This document shows, piece by piece, positions 31,132 to 38,924 of a DNA stretch of 39,420 bases. The position numbers and the translations under genes are program-made. This DNA comes from Mesorhizobium sp. B2-7-1 (lineage in GTDB: Bacteria > Pseudomonadota > Alphaproteobacteria > Rhizobiales > Rhizobiaceae). The notes beneath the pieces were generated by a model. The model was not told the DNA's origin, ran no database searches, and was given only the letters and a program-made list of their open reading frames with translations. The stretch spans positions 1-39,420 of the forward strand of contig NZ_VFUA01000061.1 in assembly GCF_006440735.1 (NCBI RefSeq), written 5' to 3'. The stretch's first letter is position 1, and each line of letters starts with the position of its first letter.

Positions 31132-34100
31132 ATGAAATTTTCGCGCCTTCGCCTTCTCGGTTTCAAATCCTTCGTCGAGCCCGGCGAGTTCGTCATCGAA
31201 CGCGGGCTGACCGGCATTGTCGGGCCGAATGGCTGTGGCAAGTCGAACCTCGTCGAAGCTTTGCGCTGGGTGATGGGCGAAAGCTCCTACAAGAACATGC
31301 GCGCGTCCGGGATGGACGACGTGATCTTCTCGGGTTCCGGCGCGCGTCCGGCGCGCAACACCGCCGAAGTCACGCTTTTCCTCGACAACACCGACCGCAC
31401 CGCGCCCGCCGCCTTCAACGACGCCGATGAATTGCAGGTGTCGCGCCGCATCGAGCGCGAAGCCGGCTCGCTCTACCGTATCAACGGCAAGGAAGCCCGC
31501 GCCAAGGACGTGCAGTTGCTGTTCGCCGACCAGTCGACCGGCGCCCGTTCGCCCTCCATGGTAGGCCAGGGCCGCATCGGCGAGCTGATCCAGGCGAAAC
31601 CCCAGGCGCGCCGCGCGCTGCTGGAAGAAGCCGCCGGCATTTCCGGCCTGCACACGCGCCGCCATGAGGCGGAGCTTCGGCTGAAGGCGGCGGAACAGAA
31701 CCTCGAGCGGCTGGACGATGTCGTCGGCGAGCTGGAAGGCCAGATCGAAAGCCTGAAGCGCCAGGCGCGCCAGGCCTCGCGCTTCAAGAACCTGTCGGCC
31801 GATATCCGCAAGGCCGAGGCGACGCTGCTGCATTTGCGCTGGACGCTGGCAAAAACCCAGGAAGGCGAGGCGCGTTCAGCACTTGCCGTCGCCACCACGC
31901 TGGTCGGCGACCGCGCCGCCGCCCAGATGGCCGCCGCCAGGGAGCAAGGTATTGCCGCGCACCGTCTGCCGGACCTGCGCGACGCGGAAGCCGCTGCTGC
32001 CGCCGCCTTCCAGCGTCTGTCGATCGCCAAGACGCAGATCGAGGAAGAGGCCGGGCGCATCCGCGCCCGCCAGACCGAGCTCGAACGCCGCCTGCAGCAG
32101 CTCGACGCCGACATCGCCCGCGAGGAGCGGATGGTGCGCGACAATGCCGACATCCTGGAGCGCCTGCGCACCGAGGAGGCCGAGCTCAATTCGGAAAACG
32201 CCGGCGCCGCCGAGCGCGAGGCGACCACGCGCGCCGCTTTCGAGCAGGCGGGCGCGACGCTGTCGCAGAGCGAGGCAAAACTTGCCGCGCTGACCGCCGA
32301 GCGCGCCGAGGCGGCCGCCTCGCGCCACCAGATCGAGCGCAGCTTGCGCGAGACCGCCGAGCGCCGCGACCGTTTCGCCCGCCAGCTCGCCGAGGTCGAC
32401 CGCGAGCTTTCCGACATCGTCGCGCGCATTTCCGGCCTGCCGGATCCGGCTGAGAAGCGGCTTCTGGTCGAGGATGCGCTTGCCCGGCTGGAAGAGAGCG
32501 AGGCCGGCACAGTGACCGCCGAGCAGGCCGTCGCCGAGGCCCGCGCCGCCGAAAGCGCCGCAAGGCCTCCGCTGCAGGACGCAAGGGCGGAACTGGCGCG
32601 CATCGAGACCGAAGCGCGCACGCTGGCGAAGATCCTCAACGCCACCAGTGGCGGCGATCTTTTCCCGTCCGTGCTTGAGCAGATCAGCGTCGAGCGCGGC
32701 TACGAAACCGCGCTCGGCGCGGCTCTTGGCGAAGACCTCGACGTTCCGCTCGACCGCAGCGCGCCGGTACATTGGGGCGAGAGCGCGGTCCAACCGGGCG
32801 ATGCGGCGCTGCCGGAAGGCGTGAAGAGCCTGGCCAGCGTCGTGCGCGCGCCGGCGCAGCTTGCGCGCCGCCTGGCGCAGATCGGCATCGTCGACGCTGC
32901 CGACGGCCGCGGCCTCCAGGCTATGTTGGCGCCCGGCCAGCGGCTGGTCAGCCGCGATGGCGCGCTCTGGCGCTGGGACGGCCTGAGCGCGAGCGCCGAC
33001 GCCCCGACCGCCGCCGCGCTGCGGCTGGCGCAGAAGAACCGCCTTGCCGAGCTCGATGCCGAGGCTGTGCAGGCGACGCGCGTCGTGCGCGAGGCCGAGG
33101 AAGCGCTGGCGCATGCCGAGCAGGCGATGCGCCAGGCAAGCGAGGCCGAGCGCAATGCGCGCCAGGCCGGCCGCGACGCCCAGCATGCTCTGGATGCCGC
33201 CCGCAACGCGCTGGCCGAGGCCGAAAAGGCCGGCGGCGAGCTGGTCAGCCGCCGCGCTGCCCTGGACGACGCCCGCGCGCGCATCGTTGAAAGCCATGAG
33301 GAGACGCAGGCCGCCTTCCTCGAAGCCGAGGAGATGCTGAAGGACGCGCCCGATCTCGGCGACCTGCAGCTGCAACTCGAACAGGCCTCCGCCAACGTCT
33401 CGCGCGACCGCGCCACGCTTGCCGATGCGCGCGCCGTGCATGAAGGGCTGCGGCGCGAGGCCGAGGCGCGCGTGCGCCGGCTCGACGCCATCGGCGCCGA
33501 GCGCAAGAACTGGCTGGAGCGCGCCGAGAACGCCTCGACGCAGATCGCCTCACTCGGCGAGCGCAAGGCCGAGGCTGAAGCCGAGCGCGAGCGGCTGGCC
33601 GATGCGCCGGACGAGATCGACGCCAAGCGCCGCGCGCTCTTGACCCAGCTTTCAGAGGCCGAGGCGCTGCGTCAGGCGGCGAGCGACCGCCTGCAGGAGG
33701 CGGAAAACAAACAGGCCGAGCTCGACAAGGCGGCGACCGCCGCCATCCAGTCGCTCGCCGAATCGCGCGAAACCCGCGTCCGCGCCGAGGAACGGCTGAC
33801 CGCGGCCGACGAGCGGCGCGCCGAGGTCGAGGCGCGCATCCAGGAAGCGCTGAACACGCCGCCGCATCTGGTTATCAAGCATACCGGCCTGGAACCCGAC
33901 GATCCGATGCCCGACATGGTCGAGATCGAGCGCCAGCTCGACCGGCTGAAGATCGAGCGCGAGCGGCTCGGCGCCGTCAACCTGCGCGCAGAGGAAGAGC
34001 AGCGGGAATTGTCGGAGCGTCTCGAAACCATCGTTTCCGAGCGCGAGGACATCATCGAGGCGATCAGAAAACTCCGTCAGGCGATCCAGAGCCTCAACCG

Positions 34101-34593
34101 CGAGGGCCGCGAGCGGCTGCTGTCGGCCTTCGAGGTGGTCAACGGCCATTTCCAGCGGCTGTTCTCGCATCTGTTCGGCGGCGGCACGGCCGAACTGCAA
34201 CTGATCGAGTCGGAAGACCCGCTGGAGGCGGGGCTTGAAATCCTCGCACGCCCGCCGGGCAAGAAGCCGCAGACCATGACGCTGCTTTCCGGTGGCGAGC
34301 AGGCGCTGACGGCGATGTCGCTGATCTTTGCCGTCTTCCTCACCAACCCGGCGCCGATCTGCGTGCTCGACGAGGTCGACGCCCCGCTCGACGACCACAA
34401 TGTCGAGCGCTTCTGCAATTTGATGGACGAGATGTCGAAGACCACCGAGACCCGCTTCGTCATCATCACCCACAACCCGATCACCATGGCGCGCATGGAC
34501 CGCCTGTTCGGCGTCACCATGGCCGAACAGGGCGTCAGCCAATTGGTTTCGGTCGACCTGCAGGCGGCCGAGGCGATGCGCGAGGCGAGCTGA
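31132..34593 (+). CDS. smc: Chromosome segregation protein SMC
   Basis: This is a 1153-residue ATPase that extrudes DNA loops and keeps sister chromosomes apart. The N-terminal head has Walker A GPNGCGKS (31-38). A long heptad-rich coiled coil (about 165-500), a hinge (about 505-640, GGDLFPSVLEQISVERGYETALGAALGED) and the returning coil (about 640-960) follow. The C-terminal head has the ABC signature LLSGGEQALTAMS and Walker B ICVLDEVDAPLDDHNVERF. It is a full-length bacterial SMC. The partner genes scpA and scpB are not in the window. The very Ala/Glu/Arg-rich coil makes long antisense open frames, which are not genes. Confidence 0.97.
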   Translation: MKFSRLRLLGFKSFVEPGEFVIERGLTGIVGPNGCGKSNLVEALRWVMGESSYKNMRASGMDDVIFSGSGARPARNTAEVTLFLDNTDRTAPAAFNDADELQVSRRIEREAGSLYRINGKEARAKDVQLLFADQSTGARSPSMVGQGRIGELIQAKPQARRALLEEAAGISGLHTRRHEAELRLKAAEQNLERLDDVVGELEGQIESLKRQARQASRFKNLSADIRKAEATLLHLRWTLAKTQEGEARSALAVATTLVGDRAAAQMAAAREQGIAAHRLPDLRDAEAAAAAAFQRLSIAKTQIEEEAGRIRARQTELERRLQQLDADIAREERMVRDNADILERLRTEEAELNSENAGAAEREATTRAAFEQAGATLSQSEAKLAALTAERAEAAASRHQIERSLRETAERRDRFARQLAEVDRELSDIVARISGLPDPAEKRLLVEDALARLEESEAGTVTAEQAVAEARAAESAARPPLQDARAELARIETEARTLAKILNATSGGDLFPSVLEQISVERGYETALGAALGEDLDVPLDRSAPVHWGESAVQPGDAALPEGVKSLASVVRAPAQLARRLAQIGIVDAADGRGLQAMLAPGQRLVSRDGALWRWDGLSASADAPTAAALRLAQKNRLAELDAEAVQATRVVREAEEALAHAEQAMRQASEAERNARQAGRDAQHALDAARNALAEAEKAGGELVSRRAALDDARARIVESHEETQAAFLEAEEMLKDAPDLGDLQLQLEQASANVSRDRATLADARAVHEGLRREAEARVRRLDAIGAERKNWLERAENASTQIASLGERKAEAEAERERLADAPDEIDAKRRALLTQLSEAEALRQAASDRLQEAENKQAELDKAATAAIQSLAESRETRVRAEERLTAADERRAEVEARIQEALNTPPHLVIKHTGLEPDDPMPDMVEIERQLDRLKIERERLGAVNLRAEEEQRELSERLETIVSEREDIIEAIRKLRQAIQSLNREGRERLLSAFEVVNGHFQRLFSHLFGGGTAELQLIESEDPLEAGLEILARPPGKKPQTMTLLSGGEQALTAMSLIFAVFLTNPAPICVLDEVDAPLDDHNVERFCNLMDEMSKTTETRFVIITHNPITMARMDRLFGVTMAEQGVSQLVSVDLQAAEAMREAS

Positions 34594-34604
34594 GGCGGGC
34601 CTTG

Positions 34605-34625
34605 CTTTCCCGATTTTAGGGAAAG
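34605..34625 (+). terminator. Hairpin after smc
   Basis: CTTTCCC (34605-34611) and GGGAAAG (34619-34625) pair perfectly around a 7-base loop, beginning 12 bases after the smc stop. Only a short TAATT follows. It is a probable smc transcript end, judged from position. Confidence 0.5.
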
Positions 34626-34700
34626 TAATTGCCGGTTTAAACGAGTTCCGTTTGATTTTCGCAAAAGTAAGCTGCCGGCTATGAAACTGGAGCTTGCGAC

Positions 34701-34892
34701 ATGGCTGACACCGAACCCCGGACGTCTACGCACCAAGCCGTGCACGCGTCCGCCGCAATCCCCGAGTTCGATGTTGGGGACCAGGCAAAACGTGGGAGCT
34801 GCGGGCGTGTCTGCTCGACATGTCCTTTACGCAGCCCGGGCTGCGCGAACGCGCAGGTGGCCGTCACAAACCTGAACGGACCATCCCGATGA
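34701..34892 (+). CDS. Possible small Cys-cluster protein
   Basis: This is a 63-residue open frame. ATG 34701 has GGAG ten bases upstream. Near the middle it has four cysteines spaced C-x3-C-x2-C-x6-C (CGRVCSTCPLRSPGC), which could bind zinc or an iron-sulfur cluster. It is followed by a perfect GC hairpin at 34905-34932. Third-position GC is only moderately high, and a competing frame overlaps (34681-34875), so coding is not certain. I do not recognise a characterised family, and the motif vaguely recalls small Cys-rich DUF proteins with a CxxCP core. Confidence 0.4.
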   Translation: MADTEPRTSTHQAVHASAAIPEFDVGDQAKRGSCGRVCSTCPLRSPGCANAQVAVTNLNGPSR

Positions 34893-34904
34893 GCCGATGC
34901 GGAC

Positions 34905-34932
34905 GGGGCGGCGCGCAGCCGGGCGCCGCCCC
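34905..34932. terminator. Perfect 10-bp GC hairpin between convergent units
   Basis: GGGGCGGCGC (34905-34914) and GCGCCGCCCC (34923-34932) pair exactly around an 8-base loop. On the plus strand GATTTCC follows. It lies 22 bases before the end of the leftward solute-binding-protein gene and 12 bases after the Cys-cluster frame, so it could serve as terminator for either. Confidence 0.6.
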
Positions 34933-34954
34933 GATTTCCGTCGGGTTTCCGAGA

Positions 34955-36592
34955 TCAGGCCGTCAGCCAGGCCTGGGTGAAATCCTGCTCGTAGGCCTGA
35001 TGCATCTGATAGCCCATCAAAGCCGGCTTCATGTGGCAGAACAGCTTTCGCCAGTAGGGCTGAACGATGATGCCGGAGTCCCTCAGGATGGTCTGCAGCT
35101 CCTCCATCACCACGCGGCGCTGGTCCGCGTCGGCAATGGCGTTGGCCTTCTGCAGCCTGGCGTCGAAGTCCGGATCGGCGAAGCCGGTTTCGTTCCAGGC
35201 CGAGCCGCTCCGATAGGCAAGCGCATAGGTCTGGATGCCAAGCGGCCGCGCGTTCCAGTTGGTGGTTGCGAACGGGTATTTCGTCCAGTCGTTCCAGAAT
35301 GCCGCCTCCGGGATGACGGTGCGCTTCACCTTGAATCCGGCATCGCGCATCTGCTGGGCGATGACATCGGCGCTTTCCTTGCGGTAGTCGGCTTCCACCG
35401 AGATCAGGTCGAATTCGAAGTCGAGCTGGCCAGCTTCGGCAAGCAGGGCCTTGGCCTTGGCGGCGTCGCGCTTGATCGGCGCCAGTTCGGCATGTTCGGG
35501 GTGCATGGGGCCGACATGATCGTTCTGGGCAACGATGCCCATGCCGTCCGCGCCGAGCTTCAGCACCGTCTCGTTGTCCACGGCCAACTGAATGGCATTG
35601 CGCACCCGCTTGTCGTCATAGGGCTTCGCACCGACATTGCAGCGCGCAACCACGGTCGCCGCGGTGACGATCTCGGATTTCTTCAACCCGAGCTTGTCGA
35701 GCAGATCGACATCATAGGATTGCGTCTGCCCGTTGAGGTCGATCTCTCCGGCTTCGAAGGCAGAGACCGTGGCGGCCGAATCCGTGCCGAAGTCGATCCA
35801 GTCGATGCCGTCGAGGAAGACGTCTCCGCCCCACCACGATCCTTCAGGGCGCTTGCGCACCGACGCGGCGACGCCGACATCGAGCTTGGTGAGCTCGAAC
35901 GGGCCGGTGAAGATGGGATTGGCCGACAGGGGCGCCTTCTTCACATCGAAGCTGTGATGAACGATGAGCGCCGGATAGTCGGTCATCGCAGGGATGATGG
36001 TGATGTCGGGCTGCAACAGCTTCAACACAACGGTTCGATCGTCGCGGATCTCGATGGCGCCGTCGCGCGCCACCTTGGTCTGCGGATCTATCAGGGCGGT
36101 CATGCGTCCGGCCATCGAATTGCCCGGAGCGTCCTTTTCGCACCAGCGCGCTATGTTGAAGGCCACGTCGGTGGCCGTGAAGGCGTCGCCGTTCGACCAT
36201 TTCACGCCTTGGCGCGCCTTCAAGACATATTCCGTGGCGTCGGCATTGATCTCCCAGCTATCGAGCAGCATCGGCTGGAAGGTGAAGTCGGGCTTCCAGC
36301 GCACCAGCGGCTCGAGAAACTGCCGTGCGATATTGCCCATTTGCGAGACCTTGAAGCTGCGCGGGTCCTCAAGCTCCATCACCTGCATGGCGACGCGCAG
36401 CGTGCCGCCCTTTCTTGGCGGCTGCGCATCTTCGGCGCGGGCCGGAACAGGCTGGCCGAGAAGCCCGTAAGCGGTCGCCGCGCTCGCGCCGAAGGCGCTG
36501 GCAAGCGCCAGGAATTCGCGGCGTTCGAGCTTGCCGTTCCTGGCGTCGCGCGCGAGAGCGCCGATCGCAGGATGAAGAGGCTTGGATGTCAT
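34955..36592 (-). CDS. ABC transporter solute-binding protein, peptide/nickel family, Tat-exported
   Basis: This is a 545-residue periplasmic binding protein of the SBP_bac_5 (DppA/OppA-like) family. It has a long signal region with a twin-arginine motif, ERREFL (23-28), and cleavage near ARAEDA (about 51-56), so it is exported folded by Tat. Mature-domain marks include GGTLRVAMQ, a LEPLVRWKPDF-type stretch, KWSNGDAFTATDVAFNIARW and the C-terminal EQDFTQAWLTA. No permease or ATPase genes lie beside it, so it must serve a transporter encoded elsewhere. It diverges from a LysR regulator over 119 bases and is presumably controlled by it. The ligand is unknown, with oligopeptides, opines or glycosides the family range. 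Confidence 0.93.
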   Translation of the reverse strand: MTSKPLHPAIGALARDARNGKLERREFLALASAFGASAATAYGLLGQPVPARAEDAQPPRKGGTLRVAMQVMELEDPRSFKVSQMGNIARQFLEPLVRWKPDFTFQPMLLDSWEINADATEYVLKARQGVKWSNGDAFTATDVAFNIARWCEKDAPGNSMAGRMTALIDPQTKVARDGAIEIRDDRTVVLKLLQPDITIIPAMTDYPALIVHHSFDVKKAPLSANPIFTGPFELTKLDVGVAASVRKRPEGSWWGGDVFLDGIDWIDFGTDSAATVSAFEAGEIDLNGQTQSYDVDLLDKLGLKKSEIVTAATVVARCNVGAKPYDDKRVRNAIQLAVDNETVLKLGADGMGIVAQNDHVGPMHPEHAELAPIKRDAAKAKALLAEAGQLDFEFDLISVEADYRKESADVIAQQMRDAGFKVKRTVIPEAAFWNDWTKYPFATTNWNARPLGIQTYALAYRSGSAWNETGFADPDFDARLQKANAIADADQRRVVMEELQTILRDSGIIVQPYWRKLFCHMKPALMGYQMHQAYEQDFTQAWLTA

Positions 36593-36711
36593 GTCGTTTC
36601 TCCCATTGTTGATTTTGCGTCCAAAGTCGTTGGAATGCTCTTGTCACCCGCTCGCCCGCCGCTGTTTTCTCGGCGGGCCGGCATTTGGCGCGCCGGCTGA
36701 AAGGAAGCGGA
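36593..36711. promoter_or_regulatory. Divergent control region with two stem-loops
   Basis: This gap separates the solute-binding-protein gene and the LysR gene and should hold both promoters and the LysR operator. Two adjacent perfect dyads lie on the LysR side: CCCGCCG/CGGCGGG (36655-36661 and 36671-36677) and GCCGGC/GCCGGC (36677-36682 and 36692-36697), sharing one base. AAAGGAAGCGGA before ATG 36712 is the LysR ribosome site. No convincing T-N11-A box could be fixed by eye. Confidence 0.5.
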
Positions 36712-37611
36712 ATGAATCTTCTGACGGCGATGCGGGTTTTCGATCGTGTCTGCCTGCTTGGAAGCCTGTCGTCGGCGGCGCGCGACCTGAACATGTCGAC
36801 GACCGCCGTCAGCCGCACGATCAAGGAACTGGAGGACGATCTCGGCGTTCGGCTGATCAACCGCACGACCCGGCGCCTCAGCCTGACCGAGGCGGGCCGC
36901 GATTATGCTCCGCGCGCTCGCGCGCTGCTGGATGACGTCACCGAATTGCAGGATTCCACGCGCGGCCTGCACAAGGAGACGCGCGGCCTGATCCGGGTGT
37001 CGTGCTCGAATGTCCTTGGCCACACCCGCATCACCAAGCTCGTGCCGAAATTCCTCGAAGAGAACCCGCTCACCACGATCGAGTTCGATCTCACGGCCCG
37101 CTACGTCATTGGCATCGTGGAGGAAGGCTATGACGTCGCCATCCGCTTCGGCGAACAGGCCGACTCCGCGCTCATCGCGCGAAGGCTGGGCGAAGTGCGC
37201 AACTATGTCTGCGCCACGCCCGGATATTGGGACAGGCACGGCCGCCCGGCCCATCCGGGTGAGCTGGCGAAACACTCCTGTGTGCTCAGCAATTTTGCAA
37301 AGCGTCTCGGCACATGGCCCTTCGTCGGGCCGGATGGCCCGTTCGACGCGGTCGTCGGCGGCCGTGTCTCGACCAACAGCGTCGAGGCCGCATACCAAAT
37401 GACCATCGCCGGCTTCGGCATCGGCAACCTGCCCAGCCTCCTGGTCGACGCGGCGATCGACGACGGCAGGCTTGAGGTTCAGCTCGACAGCTTCCGGCCA
37501 GACTCCAGCCCGATCTACGCGCTTTATCCACATCGCACCTATATCGCCGCGAAGGTGCGTGCCTTCGTCGATTTCCTGATCCGAGAGCTGGCGGACGACT
37601 TCGTGGCCTGA
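36712..37611 (+). CDS. LysR-family transcriptional regulator
   Basis: This is a 299-residue regulator. The winged helix-turn-helix is at about 1-60 (GSLSSAARDLNMSTTAVSRTIKELEDDLGVRLINRTTRRLSLTEAG). A linker helix and a periplasmic-binding-protein-like effector domain follow (about 90-295, RVSCSNVLGHTRITKLVPKFLEENPLTTIEFDL). It is of the DmlR/AaeR-like branch common in proteobacteria. It is divergent from the solute-binding-protein gene, the classic LysR arrangement, and might also control the PhyH-like or amidase genes beyond. ATG 36712 is chosen because a good ribosome site precedes it. The effector is unknown. Confidence 0.94.
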   Translation: MNLLTAMRVFDRVCLLGSLSSAARDLNMSTTAVSRTIKELEDDLGVRLINRTTRRLSLTEAGRDYAPRARALLDDVTELQDSTRGLHKETRGLIRVSCSNVLGHTRITKLVPKFLEENPLTTIEFDLTARYVIGIVEEGYDVAIRFGEQADSALIARRLGEVRNYVCATPGYWDRHGRPAHPGELAKHSCVLSNFAKRLGTWPFVGPDGPFDAVVGGRVSTNSVEAAYQMTIAGFGIGNLPSLLVDAAIDDGRLEVQLDSFRPDSSPIYALYPHRTYIAAKVRAFVDFLIRELADDFVA

Positions 37612-37612
37612 A

Positions 37613-37656
37613 GCAATTCCAGGAAAAGTGTGACGCGGTTCTCCGCCCGGAATTGC
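37613..37656. repeat. Palindromic repeat, GCAATTCC-arm type, after the LysR gene
   Basis: This is the third GCAATTCC-arm copy. The left arm GCAATTCCAGG and right arm CCCGGAATTGC bracket the 21-base core, with one core change (GGTTCTC). It starts two bases after the LysR stop and could also shape the 3' end of that mRNA. Confidence 0.85.
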
Positions 37657-37787
37657 GTAAAAACAAGGAGATAGCGCGCCTCGCCGCTTTCGTAAAATGG
37701 TGAAACGCTCTGGGTCCGTCCGGACGCCGAGAAGGGTCCGGCGCGAACGCCGGACCCCGTTTGCCCCCTTCGCCCGAAGCGGCAAGA

Positions 37788-38660
37788 TCATTTCCACCAA
37801 GCGGTGGTGTCGTATATCGGCCCCGGCTCCTCGAAGAGCTTTTCGTATTTGCACAGGGTGGGCGTCTCGCCGAGCGGAACGGAAGCGCCATCCCTGAACG
37901 CCCATTCGCCGCGCTGCGTCGAATCGGCCCGCACGTAGCTGGACAGGGCGAAGGCGCGATCATGCTGCGACTTGTTGGGCGAGGAGCCGTGCACGGTGAG
38001 CAATCCCCACATCGCCAGGTCGCCGGGTTCAAGTTCGAGCGGAATGATGGTCGCCGGGTCGATGCCCACCTTGCGCAATTCCTCCTCGGCCGTCAGACCT
38101 TTCATCAGTTCGCCCGTCCCTTCGTCGGAAAGCCCGAGATAGCCCAGCTTATGGCTGCCCGGCACGACCTGAAGGCAGCCATTCTCGAGCGTTGCCCGAT
38201 CGACCGCCAGGCCCGTGGTCACCGTCGCGTCGGCGACGTTGTCGAAGGCCGCCTGATTGCGGAAACGCAGGTCCTGGTGGAAACGATAGCCGGTTACGTT
38301 GGCGCCCGGCGGCTTCCAGTGCAATTGCTGGGCGATCTGCCGGATGTCGCGGCCGATCAGACCCTCCAGCAGCTGCAGGTAGCGCGAGTTGCGCCGGAAT
38401 TCCTCGAAATAGCTGTTGATCCAGGAGAACCAGTAGGCTTGCAACACGTAGCGCTTGCCGAAATCCGATTCAGGCAGGATCTGAAAACTGAGATTGCCAT
38501 GCCGGAACGTGGCGTGATGCTTCAGCCCCTCGGCATAGACGGCATCTGTTTCCTCCCTCAGCCGAACCATCTCGTCGCCGTCGACGAACTGTCGGACGAT
38601 GGCGTAACCTTCCTCGCGATATTGTTCCACGGCATCGCGCACCGTCTTCTCGTTCAGCAT
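37788..38660 (-). CDS. Phytanoyl-CoA dioxygenase (PhyH)-like Fe(II)/2-oxoglutarate enzyme
   Basis: This is a 290-residue nonheme iron oxygenase. The iron-binding triad is visible: H128 and D130 in RFHQDLRFRN, and H224 in LTVHGSSPNKS. R235 (DRAFALS) is placed to bind 2-oxoglutarate. The stretch NGCLQVVPGSHKLG (160-173) is a hallmark of PhyH enzymes, as is LELEPGDLAMW. Members hydroxylate lipids, phosphonates, ectoine or plant and secondary metabolites, and the substrate here is not deducible. ATG 38660 is chosen because GGGGA precedes it. The frame stays open far upstream into the amidase gene as a shadow. It converges on the LysR gene and diverges from the amidase gene. Confidence 0.92.
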   Translation of the reverse strand: MLNEKTVRDAVEQYREEGYAIVRQFVDGDEMVRLREETDAVYAEGLKHHATFRHGNLSFQILPESDFGKRYVLQAYWFSWINSYFEEFRRNSRYLQLLEGLIGRDIRQIAQQLHWKPPGANVTGYRFHQDLRFRNQAAFDNVADATVTTGLAVDRATLENGCLQVVPGSHKLGYLGLSDEGTGELMKGLTAEEELRKVGIDPATIIPLELEPGDLAMWGLLTVHGSSPNKSQHDRAFALSSYVRADSTQRGEWAFRDGASVPLGETPTLCKYEKLFEEPGPIYDTTAWWK

Positions 38661-38924
38661 CCCGGCTATCCCCAATGGGTTGATCCGGGTTGATCGTAGC
38701 GGGAATACTTCAGACGATAAGTCGTGGATTCGGGCATCGACTTTCCCGATTTTCGGAAAAATGTCGGGCCGCTTTGAGCCGCTGAACAAGGTTTTTCGAC
38801 AAGATGAGCCTAAGGCATGGCTGCGGCGCGCTGCCCTATGGGACGAGGCGGAGCAAAGCCGATCGGCCGCCGGAAAGCCTAATCCACACTTGCCGCGGGG
38901 CAATGCCTTCGCTACTTCCAACTC
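38661..38924. promoter_or_regulatory. Divergent intergenic region with GGGTTGATC direct repeat
   Basis: This gap must drive the PhyH-like gene (left) and the amidase gene (right). GGGTTGATC occurs twice, at 38677-38685 and 38687-38695, a 10-base period that puts both copies on the same helix face, 17-35 bases from the PhyH start. A loose dyad, CGACTTTCCC...GGAAAAATGTCG, lies at about 38738-38766. No confident -35/-10 pair was found. Confidence 0.45.

Noticed and set aside
30217..31833. 538-codon minus-strand frame across the DsbA-like gene and the start of smc
   Set aside because: It spans two strongly supported genes on the opposite strand and shows no family features.
31473..33626. Several long minus-strand frames within smc
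   Set aside because: They are shadows of the Ala/Glu/Arg-rich coiled coil, which yields Ser/Arg/Ala-rich antisense text.
34681..34875. 64-codon plus-strand frame overlapping the Cys-cluster frame
   Set aside because: It has Arg/Pro/Ala-rich shadow-like composition and no clear ribosome site. The 34701 frame in the other phase is more protein-like.
34820..36700. 626-codon plus-strand frame over the solute-binding-protein gene
   Set aside because: It is antisense to a complete Tat-exported binding protein with intact family motifs.
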